DNA from: Allohahella sp002354735
GTDB lineage: Bacteria; Pseudomonadota; Gammaproteobacteria; Pseudomonadales; Oleiphilaceae
Direction of reading: 5' to 3'
Assembly (NCBI RefSeq): GCF_047946665.1
Contig: NZ_CP172312.1
Location: 4,601,953-4,665,952, forward strand
Length of the DNA stretch: 64,000 nt
In this document: piece by piece, positions 27,888 through 35,354 of the stretch
Layout of the letters: each line of letters starts with the position of its first letter
How positions within the stretch are numbered: the first letter of the stretch is position 1
Position numbers and translations under genes: made by a program
The notes under the pieces: model-generated
Seen by the model: the letters and a program-made list of their open reading frames with translations, nothing else
Databases searched by the model: none
What the model was told of the DNA's origin: nothing

Positions 27888-28672
27888 GACTTCATACATT
27901 ATCTTGGCGCTGTAACAGAAATCGCTTACGCTCCACCACTTCAATGGCAATTCAAGGATGAGATCCCATGAAAGGCAAAGCAAGGTTAGTCTCGCTCGCT
28001 ATCACTACGGCCCCATTATTCGCGGGCGCCCTCACCATTTCCGGCCAGGCATTGGCTTTTGGAATGTTCGGCGACGGACCTGCTGCCGGTTATGCCCATG
28101 CGCAGTACCAGAACATGATCACCCTGCAGACCAACCAGTGGCAGAAGAGATGGGCCGAGCAAAGTACGCAAAACCGACGGTCCACCTCAAACGCGAAACA
28201 GGAACCTGTGGATGCCGCTCCAGCTGAATTGTCCGCCGATGAGACCAAGGCTGTGATCGAAAAGACGCTCGAAATGCACTACGCCATGTTCCCTGTGCGG
28301 GCCATGGCCAAGTATTGTCATCAGCACTTTCCGCAGTCGTACTCGGCGGCCCCGCTCCAGCAGTGGGAAAAGAGAAATCACGCCGCGGATATGGAGACAA
28401 TTCTCGGTTCAGTCGTGAAGGCAGACGAGGCCACCCTCTCCGCCTTCGTTGCAGAGTCAGATGCCATGATGAGCAAGTGGATGGATACCGAAAATGCCGG
28501 GAACCAGGCGGTCGTCTGTGGCAGCCTCGCTCAGGTGTTCCAACTGCAAGCCATAGATCTATCAGCCCAACCGGGCAACGCTCCAGCATTCCAAAAGATC
28601 GCAATGGTTGCGCGCAACATCAGGAAGACTGGGACGCCGTAGTCCTGCGCTGATAGTCGACGGACTGCCAAG
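27888..28672 (+). repeat. Long repeat, arm 1 of an inverted pair with 58127-58914
   Basis: Promoter region, full gene and about 30 bases past the stop match the minus strand at 58127-58914 at most positions. The shared DNA begins near TCTTGGCGCTGTAACAG and ends near TGGGACGCCGTAGT and TGATAGT. Confidence 0.85.
27968..28642 (+). CDS. Exported protein of unknown function, copy 1
   Basis: 224 residues with a signal peptide (LFAGALTISGQALA before FGMFGDGPAAGYAHAQYQNM). The mature part is helical and contains HYAMFPVRAMAKYCHQHFPQ and NAGNQAVVCGSLAQVFQLQA, where one Cys in each could pair. Copy 2 at 58162-58836 has the same length and differs only at scattered residues, which suggests recent duplication or gene conversion. 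I do not recognise the family. It stands alone rather than in an operon. Confidence 0.7.
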   Translation: MKGKARLVSLAITTAPLFAGALTISGQALAFGMFGDGPAAGYAHAQYQNMITLQTNQWQKRWAEQSTQNRRSTSNAKQEPVDAAPAELSADETKAVIEKTLEMHYAMFPVRAMAKYCHQHFPQSYSAAPLQQWEKRNHAADMETILGSVVKADEATLSAFVAESDAMMSKWMDTENAGNQAVVCGSLAQVFQLQAIDLSAQPGNAPAFQKIAMVARNIRKTGTP

Positions 28673-28881
28673 GCAGCGGAAACGATACCTGATTGTCTTA
28701 TGAGTTCTGCAACGGTTTCAGCGTCAGCGGTGATACATGGCGGCCCTATTTCACCCCCGTACTCACGGAACACAAAATGCTCAAACTTTTTTATTCGGAT
28801 AGAGTACTGACCTACCTCGAGAGCAAGATTCGCGGAAGCCAGAATGCTGCACATTGCTTCCAAGCTCGGCCAGCCATCCAC
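28655..28881 (-). pseudogene. Possible fragment of a small protein gene
   Basis: Between the repeat boundary and the next gene, the minus strand has a coherent frame with EHFVFREYGGEIGPPCITAD and ETVAELIRQSGIVSAALA, which reads like real protein. The frame then runs antisense into the repeat, so any gene here was cut by arrival of the repeat. Family unknown. Confidence 0.3.
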
Positions 28882-28917
28882 GAAGTGAAGACATCGCGGC
28901 GCACGGAATCCTCATGT

Positions 28918-29220
28918 TTAAGCCTCATTGGCCAACTCATATTCTGTTCCTAACGCAGCGACCAACCTTGAGTAAAAAGCATCACTTGCTGCCATGAATT
29001 TGGTTCGCTCTGCTGGAGACCAGGGAGATGGATTGGGTGGATAGTCCCAGTCGATGCTCGTATTAAACCAGGTAATAAGCTCACAACCCGCTGTGATGAG
29101 CCTTTCTGGCAGCGGAAGTCTTTCCAACTCAACCGAGTAGCCGAAAGCGTCTCTTGCTTCCTCATCCGAAGCCCACAGGCAGACGCCTGACCCGGGGTCA
29201 AAGAAGTAACGAAGCTTCAT
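28918..29220 (-). CDS. Small protein, unknown
   Basis: 100 residues with no signal peptide, acidic, beginning MKLRYFFDPGSGVCLWASDEEARDAFGYSV in two strands and ending ASDAFYSRLVAALGTEYELA. Its start lies 10 bases after the neighbour's stop, so the two are likely co-transcribed. A relic of its last 28 codons lies at 3747-3833. Not recognised; small pairs like this are common among immunity proteins, but no toxin is nearby. Confidence 0.5.
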   Translation of the reverse strand: MKLRYFFDPGSGVCLWASDEEARDAFGYSVELERLPLPERLITAGCELITWFNTSIDWDYPPNPSPWSPAERTKFMAASDAFYSRLVAALGTEYELANEA

Positions 29221-29229
29221 GATGCAATC

Positions 29230-29556
29230 TCAGGCATATTCGAAGCATTCCCGAAGGGGGTAGAAGTCTTGCGCCAGGCACGTATTTTTCACCTCTCTTT
29301 GAGGATGCCGAATTTGACATCTCTCTGGTGTGAACGCATTGAAGTCGCCGCTGCGGTTCTCTATATAGATCCTGGAGCACTCGTAGCACTTATACATACG
29401 CCTCACCACTTTCATCGCAGCGTCCCATGAGAAGGCGCCAGCACCAATAGCCTCATGCATCGCTTCCCAAGATTCGTCGGGAACGAAAAGGGCCTTGTTC
29501 TCCTGATAATTAGAGTTATCGTGGATAGACGCTCCACACTCGCAGAGACGCTTCAA
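29230..29556 (-). CDS. Small Cys-rich protein, unknown
   Basis: 108 residues starting MKRLCECGASIHDNSN, with later MYKCYECSRIYIENRSG. The pairs CEC and CYEC suggest a zinc ribbon. The C-terminal part has DFNAFTPERCQI. It lies upstream of, and probably in one transcript with, 28918-29220. Not recognised. Confidence 0.5.
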   Translation of the reverse strand: MKRLCECGASIHDNSNYQENKALFVPDESWEAMHEAIGAGAFSWDAAMKVVRRMYKCYECSRIYIENRSGDFNAFTPERCQIRHPQREVKNTCLAQDFYPLRECFEYA

Positions 29557-29773
29557 GGCAACCCCATCATCTAAAACTTTGCTTCCGCTATACAGCAGAC
29601 GAAGTGCCGCTCTCTTCTGGGGGAAGAAGACCAGCTTTGTCTGCCAACCGCTGCCTTACAAACGCTTCATAGCGGGCAGCTTCCAAAAGCGCGGGTCAAA
29701 TGCCTTGCTCTAGTATCCACCAACCCGCCATTCGACGAATTTAACCATACCCTTGAGGTCAATTCCTCCTGAG

Positions 29774-30562
29774 CTAAATAAAGATCACGCCCTCAAGATA
29801 CTTCACCGTCTGTCCAGCTACCACGACGCGTTCCCCCTCAACGCGGCACCGCAGATGGCCACCACGCTTCGACGCCTGAAACGCCGTCAGCTCGGCCCGT
29901 CCCAGCTTGTCTGCCCACAAGGGCGCAAGCCCCGCGTGAGCTGACCCTGTGACGGGGTCTTCTTCACCCCCTGATGCGGGCCAGAAGTAACGAGAGACAA
30001 AATCAGTGGTCTCGCCTGGCGCGGTGACGATGACGTCCCGAGGGTATAGGCGTTTAATTTGCTCGACGTCCTGACTGATGTTCAAGACATCTTCTTCATG
30101 TTCGTAGACGGCGAAATAGGCCTGATCGCTCACGTAAACTTCCTGGGGCCTCATCGACAGGCCAGCCAACAGTGCTTCTGGGAGGTCATCAAGACGACCC
30201 GGCTTTCGGTTAGGAAAATCCATGGCAATGAAACCCTCGGGGAGTTTATTTGCCGCGATCTGACCCACAGCTTTAGCTCTGAAAGTCACAGACTGGAGGT
30301 CGGGATCAAGGCCGAACAACACTGATGCCGCCGCCAGGGTCGCGTGACCACAGAACGCGATCTCCATGATAGGCGAGAACCAACGGATGTCGTATTCAGC
30401 GCCTGACTTCACGACATACGCCGTTTCGGAGAGATTGTTTTCTATTGCAATGGACTGCATGAGCTCATCGCTGAGCCAGCTCTCCAGGATGATGATTGCG
30501 GCTGGATTGCCCTTGAAGAGTGTGTCCGTGAATGCAGCGACGACGTGTACGGTGAGTGCCAT
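29774..30562 (-). CDS. PhzF-family isomerase/epimerase
   Basis: 262 residues from the ATG at 30562 (MALTVHVVAAFTDTLFKGNPAA). PhzF features are present: GNPAAIIIL, the catalytic Glu in NNLSETAYVV, RWFSPIMEIAFCGHATLA with the His and Cys-Gly pair, and the C-terminal DPVTGSAHAGLAPLWA. The family folds like diaminopimelate epimerase and shifts double bonds or protons in small acids; the substrate is not predictable. A relic of its start and promoter lies at 42226-42470. Confidence 0.9.
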   Translation of the reverse strand: MALTVHVVAAFTDTLFKGNPAAIIILESWLSDELMQSIAIENNLSETAYVVKSGAEYDIRWFSPIMEIAFCGHATLAAASVLFGLDPDLQSVTFRAKAVGQIAANKLPEGFIAMDFPNRKPGRLDDLPEALLAGLSMRPQEVYVSDQAYFAVYEHEEDVLNISQDVEQIKRLYPRDVIVTAPGETTDFVSRYFWPASGGEEDPVTGSAHAGLAPLWADKLGRAELTAFQASKRGGHLRCRVEGERVVVAGQTVKYLEGVIFI

Positions 30563-30785
30563 GACGGCCCGCCTCCTTGCTGGTGAAGTTAGTGGGACTT
30601 TAGCAGGAAGAGGGTTGAGGTGGGCTGTACAGATGGGGTGTATTTTTGGTGGGAATTGAGATGAGAGTGAGGATCTGTTCTGGTCTCGAAGTGCCAAATA
30701 GTGGTGATACCAGAACCGGCTCACAGCTTTGAGCCGTGAGAAGGCCGGTCGAATTCTCGGGAGGTGTGTACTGGATTAGGGGGAT

Positions 30786-31967
30786 TTAAATACCCCCTGC
30801 CGGCTCTGCACGTGCCGTGCACAACGCAAGAACACTGGCGACTACGAGCAAGGCGGCACTTACGGCAAAAGTAGCGGGATAGCCACTGCCGTCATACAGC
30901 ATGCCTCCTATGGTTGAGCCGAGTGCGATGCAAAGTTGTATCACCGCTACCATGAGTCCGCCGCCTGCTTCGGCATTATCCGGTAGGGACGTTGCCAGCC
31001 ACGTCCACCAGCCGACCGGTGCCGCTGTGGCTACTAATCCCCATACTGCAAGTAGTCCAAAAACTGCGAAGACCGAGCTGCCGACGAGTATGAGCGCAAG
31101 CGCAATAGCAGCCATCAGTAGCGGCATAGTTATCAGGGTGCGGTAAATGCCCGTCTTTAAAAAAGAGCCAATCATTGCCGTGCCGATCAGACCGGCGATG
31201 CCCATGGCTAATAAAATCATCGATAAAGTCGAAACATCCACTTGAGTGGCTGTTTCCAGAAAAGGCCGCACATAGGTAAACAAGACGAATTGTCCCATAA
31301 AGAAGGCGCCGACGGCTAACATACCGAATGCTACCAATCGGCTTTTAAACAATTTCAAAACATTGCCGGATCCGGCCGTACGAGGCCGGGTCTCCAAGGA
31401 CGGTAAACTGATCCATTGCCAAAGCAACGCAATCAAGGCAGCGGGCACGAGGCATAAGAACGCGCCGCGCCATCCGATTATAGCGCCCAGATAACTGCCT
31501 AGTGGCGCCGCCACTACAGTGGCCAGCGCATTGCCACCGTTAAAAATTGCCAAGGCTTTGGGTACGGAGTGGGGCGGCACTAATCGCATGGCGGTCGCTG
31601 CTGATATGGACCAGAATCCACCGACAACAACACCGATTAATGCGCGGCCAAGCATGTAAGTGACATAACCAGAAGCGAAACCGACGATTAAACCGGACAC
31701 TCCCATAAGTGCAGTCAGTAGCAGCAATAGGGTTTTCCGGTTCATCGTCCTCGCAATCGAGGAAATCGAAAGGCTGGCAAGCACCGCAAAAAAACCGGAG
31801 ATTGCGATACCGTAGCCCACCAACCCTTCGCTCACCTGAAGATCACTTGCAATCGGCGTAAGCAAACTTACGGGCATAAACTCCGATGCAATGAGCGTGA
31901 ACACGCACAGGCTCATTGCGAACACGCCGCTCCAGTGAGCGGGCGCTGTTTCATTGGTAGCAGTCAT
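30786..31967 (-). CDS. MFS exporter, NepI/AraJ-like (DHA1)
   Basis: 393 residues with twelve predicted helices. FTLIASEFMPVSLLTPIASDL, GRALIGVVVGGFWSISAATAMRLVPP and PVGWWTWLATSLP closely follow E. coli NepI, a purine-ribonucleoside exporter. The MFS motif A region ARTMNRK is present between helices 2 and 3. It is divergent from a LysR regulator at 32083, a frequent arrangement for inducible exporters. The substrate could be a nucleoside, another drug or a metabolite. Confidence 0.85.
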   Translation of the reverse strand: MTATNETAPAHWSGVFAMSLCVFTLIASEFMPVSLLTPIASDLQVSEGLVGYGIAISGFFAVLASLSISSIARTMNRKTLLLLLTALMGVSGLIVGFASGYVTYMLGRALIGVVVGGFWSISAATAMRLVPPHSVPKALAIFNGGNALATVVAAPLGSYLGAIIGWRGAFLCLVPAALIALLWQWISLPSLETRPRTAGSGNVLKLFKSRLVAFGMLAVGAFFMGQFVLFTYVRPFLETATQVDVSTLSMILLAMGIAGLIGTAMIGSFLKTGIYRTLITMPLLMAAIALALILVGSSVFAVFGLLAVWGLVATAAPVGWWTWLATSLPDNAEAGGGLMVAVIQLCIALGSTIGGMLYDGSGYPATFAVSAALLVVASVLALCTARAEPAGGI

Positions 31968-32082
31968 ACAAATTCAAGTGTTGTTCCGGAAGTTGGAAAT
32001 TAGGGACGAATACATGATGATGAATCCATGCAGGTTTTATTAGTATGTGTAATCTTCATGTACTTGTGAGCGGAGTTCATTT

Positions 32083-32976
32083 ATGGCGACCAGCAAAATA
32101 GATGGCCTGCAAGCCTTTGTAGCGGTAGCGCGCGATCAAAGCTTTACCAAGGCAGCGGCAAGGCTGGGGGTTACACCGTCCGCGCTTAGCCATAGCATGA
32201 AGGCTTTGGAAGAACGGCTCGGTATTCGCCTGCTCGCGCGCACCACGCGCAATGTGTCACCGACCGAAGCGGGCGAACGTTTGATGCGCTCGATTGCGCC
32301 GCTGTTCGATCAGATCGCCGTAGAAGTAGAGGCCTTGGGCGAGTTGCGTGACAAACCTGCCGGTACGATTCGCATCACTTGTTCTGACGATGCCATCGAA
32401 CTCTACTTGCGCCCAAAGCTTGCCGAGTTCCTGAAGACTTATCCGGACATCACGCTTGAGCTGTTCGTGGACTATGGCTTTACCAATGTTGTCGAAGAGC
32501 GGTTTGATGCGGGAATACGCCTGGGCGAAGCGATCAGCAAAGATATGATCGCCGCGCGGATCAGCCCGGATTGGCGTTTGGCCGTGGTGGGTTCACCCGC
32601 TTATTTTGCGCAATGTCCACCGCCAGAGACTCCGCATGAGCTGACTGAACATGCCTGCGTGAATATCAGGCATCGGCCTTCAGGTGCAGTTTATGCCTGG
32701 GAATTTGAAAAGGACGGCCTGGAATTTACGGTCAAATGCGAGGGGCAATTAATATTCAACAGCATCATGCATATGATGAATGGTGCGATAGATGGGATCG
32801 GCCTGGCCTACGTTCCCGAAGCTTTGGCGGCGCCTTATATTGCGGATGGCCGGCTTAAAGAAGTCCTGGCCGACTGGTGTCCTTACTTTCAGGGCTTCCA
32901 CTTGTACTACCCGAACCGACGACAAACCTCTCCCGCGTTTTCAGCCTTTGTTGATGCCATGCGTTATCCCGGCTAA
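32083..32976 (+). CDS. LysR-family transcriptional regulator
   Basis: 297 residues. The N-terminal winged helix reads LQAFVAVARDQSFTKAAARLGVTPSALS, then LEERLGIRLLARTTRNVSPTEAGE. The C-terminal ligand-binding domain has ITCSDDAIELYLRPKL, DAGIRLGEAI and GIGLAYVPE. It is divergent from the NepI-like exporter and just upstream of the cupin/molybdenum-hydroxylase operon, so it could control either or both. Confidence 0.93.
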   Translation: MATSKIDGLQAFVAVARDQSFTKAAARLGVTPSALSHSMKALEERLGIRLLARTTRNVSPTEAGERLMRSIAPLFDQIAVEVEALGELRDKPAGTIRITCSDDAIELYLRPKLAEFLKTYPDITLELFVDYGFTNVVEERFDAGIRLGEAISKDMIAARISPDWRLAVVGSPAYFAQCPPPETPHELTEHACVNIRHRPSGAVYAWEFEKDGLEFTVKCEGQLIFNSIMHMMNGAIDGIGLAYVPEALAAPYIADGRLKEVLADWCPYFQGFHLYYPNRRQTSPAFSAFVDAMRYPG

Positions 32977-33113
32977 CGCGCTCCAAGCCCAGCAAACGAA
33001 CCCCACAGCTTCATTTGTGAATTCTTCTCACAACATCATTCAGTCATGACGCACTAATCATCTGTTGCCAATCGCGCGACTATGACGCTTACGCCGCCTC
33101 AGGAGCAACCGTC

Positions 33114-33614
33114 ATGAAGAAGATATTAGCCGCCACTGCATTCATTACAGCACTGGTCTCAATCCCCGCAATAGCGGAAAACGCTCGGTCAGAAATGGTT
33201 GTCGTTCCCCTTGAATCTCAAACGACCTCCGAAGGACCTGCCGAGTTTTTCACCGGCTCCGTCAGTGTGATCATACAGGCCATGCCGAAGGAACCTTCGC
33301 GCGTCACTGTCGCGAGGGTGAGTTTCAGCCCTGGGGCCAGATCCGCATGGCATAGCCATCCGCTTGGACAGACCTTGATCGTGACCGATGGCATCGGTTG
33401 GGTACAGCAAGAGGGCGGCAAGAAAATCGTAATCAAGGTCGGTGATGTCGTATCGACCCCGCCCGGTGTCAAGCACTGGCACGGTGGGTCAGCAAAGTTT
33501 GCCATGACGCACACCGCTATTCAGGAGCTGAAAGATGGGAAAAATGTGGAGTGGATGGAGCAAGTGACCGATCAGGAATACCTTGGCGCCTCTCTCGATT
33601 CGACTGCCCAGTAG
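33114..33614 (+). CDS. Exported cupin-domain protein
   Basis: 166 residues with a signal peptide and AGGAGCAACC before the ATG. The cupin metal motif SFSPGARSAWHSHPLGQTLIV is split by a short loop from GVKHWHGG, giving the expected His-rich set of ligands. The family includes (R)-mandelonitrile lyase-like cupins, often paired with carboxymuconolactone-decarboxylase proteins as here. First gene of a six-gene operon; probably periplasmic. Reaction unknown. Confidence 0.82.
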   Translation: MKKILAATAFITALVSIPAIAENARSEMVVVPLESQTTSEGPAEFFTGSVSVIIQAMPKEPSRVTVARVSFSPGARSAWHSHPLGQTLIVTDGIGWVQQEGGKKIVIKVGDVVSTPPGVKHWHGGSAKFAMTHTAIQELKDGKNVEWMEQVTDQEYLGASLDSTAQ

Positions 33615-33628
33615 GCCGGAGAGAGAAA

Positions 33629-34429
33629 ATGAACACCTTCCTGAAAATATGCTTGTTTCTTGCGCTGGGTATCTGGGGCACGGCGACGGCAGAAGAGCCG
33701 GCGAAATCTCAGGTCGTGAGCTCACCCAATGCGTCGCCCTCAATGGAGCAGATCGCCTCCGTTTCACCAGCGCTGGCGGCCTACACCGAAGACCTCCTGC
33801 TGCAAGAAGTCTGGAATCGAAAGGGCCTATCAAAACGCGACCGGAGCATAGTGACCGTCGCCGCTTTGATTGCACAAAACCACGTTACTGACATGCCCTT
33901 CTATATCAACCTTGCCTTCGATAATGGTGTGACGCCAACGGAAATTTCCGAAACGATTACCCATTTGGCTTTCTACGCTGGTTGGGGCAACGCAATGTCC
34001 GCAGTGGTCGTCACAAGCGGTATCTTCAAGGCAAGGGGTGTTAAACCCGAGCAGCTACCGTCGAAAACGCCAACATTGCTGCCACTTGATAAAGATGCCG
34101 AGGCCAAGCGTCAACGCTTTGTGGAAGAAACATACGCAGAGGTCTCGCCCGGTGTAGTGCATTACACAACGGAGGCGCTTTTCCTGGATCTCTGGCTACG
34201 ACCGGGGCTTGCACCAAGGGACCGGAGTCTGATCACGGTAAGTGCGCTTATTGCCTCAGGCAAAGTTGAGCAGATTTCGTTCCATCTGAGCAAGGCGATG
34301 GACAATGGTCTGACAAAACCACAGGTCTCTGAAGTGCTCACGCACCTGGCTTTTTACGCGGGCTGGCCCAATGTGTTTTCGGCGTTACCCGTTGCAAAAG
34401 AAGTATGGACGCAACGCTCACCTGGATAA
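33629..34429 (+). CDS. Exported protein with two carboxymuconolactone-decarboxylase domains
   Basis: 266 residues with a signal peptide (ICLFLALGIWGTATA). Two tandem CMD-like domains share the pattern RDRS(I/L)(V/I)TV(A/S)ALIA and (T/L)THLAFYAGW. The CxxC of AhpD-type peroxidase relatives is absent, so a decarboxylase- or lactonase-like role is more likely. It starts 14 bases after the cupin stop, behind GGAGAGAG. Co-transport to the periplasm with the cupin suggests that they act together. Confidence 0.85.
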   Translation: MNTFLKICLFLALGIWGTATAEEPAKSQVVSSPNASPSMEQIASVSPALAAYTEDLLLQEVWNRKGLSKRDRSIVTVAALIAQNHVTDMPFYINLAFDNGVTPTEISETITHLAFYAGWGNAMSAVVVTSGIFKARGVKPEQLPSKTPTLLPLDKDAEAKRQRFVEETYAEVSPGVVHYTTEALFLDLWLRPGLAPRDRSLITVSALIASGKVEQISFHLSKAMDNGLTKPQVSEVLTHLAFYAGWPNVFSALPVAKEVWTQRSPG

Positions 34430-34435
34430 CAAGCT

Positions 34436-34885
34436 ATGAAGCACGTACTTAAGATAGTCGTGCCAAGCCTGCTTTGCGGCCTCGTTTTGGGCGGGGCGGC
34501 GGCCACTGTCCAATCGGAGGACTCTCGTATGTGGATGACCATCGGCGAACGCCGCTTCGCTGTCACCCTGGCCGACACCGAGGCCGCCAACGAGTTCGCC
34601 GCGATGTTGCCGCTCTCGATCGAGATGCCCGACCTCAACAACAACGAGAAGCATGCAGAGTTGGCAAAGTCACTGCCCACAAACGCCAGCAGGCCCGGAA
34701 CGATTCGCAACGGTGATCTCATGCTGTACGGATCACGAACGCTTGTCCTGTTTTATCTGACCTTCGAGTCATCTTATTCGTACACACGTATCGGACGCGT
34801 GGAGGACCCCAGTGATCTCGCGCAAGCTCTCGGTACAGGTACTGCGCGGATCACGTTCACCAATAACGACGGCGATAGGAGATAG
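34436..34885 (+). CDS. Exported cyclophilin-like fold protein
   Basis: 149 residues with a signal peptide (SLLCGLVLGGAAATVQS). The mature part MWMTIGERRFAVTLADTEAA, FAAMLPLSIEMPDLN, YGSRTLVLFY and YTRIGRVEDPSDLAQALG matches the bacterial cyclophilin-like domain (Cyclophil_like2), which is not expected to be a prolyl isomerase. It starts 7 bases after the CMD gene stop. Its role in the operon is unknown. Confidence 0.75.
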   Translation: MKHVLKIVVPSLLCGLVLGGAAATVQSEDSRMWMTIGERRFAVTLADTEAANEFAAMLPLSIEMPDLNNNEKHAELAKSLPTNASRPGTIRNGDLMLYGSRTLVLFYLTFESSYSYTRIGRVEDPSDLAQALGTGTARITFTNNDGDRR

Positions 34886-34886
34886 C

Positions 34887-35354
34887 ATGATAAATCTAAC
34901 AATAAACGGTAAAAAGCATGAGCTGGACGTGCCAGCCGACCTGCCTCTCCTTTGGGCACTGCGAGACGTCGTAAAACTCACCGGAACCAAATTTGGCTGT
35001 GGCATTTCCATGTGCGGCGCTTGCACGGTGCATGTGGACGGCCAGGTCACGCGTGCCTGTGTCACCCCTGTTGCAAGCGCCGCCGGCAAGTCTGTGACAA
35101 CCATAGAAGCGATCGAGGCGGATCCTGTCGGCAAACAGGTGCAGGAAGCCTGGCTCGATCTGGGCGTAGCTCAGTGTGGATTCTGTCAGGGCGGCCAGAT
35201 CATGACGGCTACCGGACTTCTGAAGCAAAACGCCAATCCCAGCGACGAGCAGATTGACGAGGCCATGAGTGGCAACCTGTGCCGTTGCGGCACCTACACA
35301 CGGATACGCCAGGCCATTCACCGTGTTGCCGGCGCAGGGGAGGATCAGGTATGA
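34887..35354 (+). CDS. Molybdenum hydroxylase small [2Fe-2S] subunit, IorA-like
   Basis: 155 residues. The plant-type ferredoxin cluster motif GCGISMCGACTVHVDG and the second cluster motif CGFCQGGQ with GNLCRCGTYTRI are intact, so both 2Fe-2S centres should form. The size and order (small subunit before large, no FAD subunit) match isoquinoline 1-oxidoreductase and aldehyde-dehydrogenase relatives that pass electrons to a cytochrome. It overlaps the large-subunit start by ATGA. Confidence 0.92.
   Translation: MINLTINGKKHELDVPADLPLLWALRDVVKLTGTKFGCGISMCGACTVHVDGQVTRACVTPVASAAGKSVTTIEAIEADPVGKQVQEAWLDLGVAQCGFCQGGQIMTATGLLKQNANPSDEQIDEAMSGNLCRCGTYTRIRQAIHRVAGAGEDQV

Noticed and set aside
28119..28604. 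161-codon minus-strand frame antisense to the exported protein
   Set aside because: It is a shadow of the repeated gene. The mirrored shadow at 58200-58610 is similarly open but only because the sense genes are alike.
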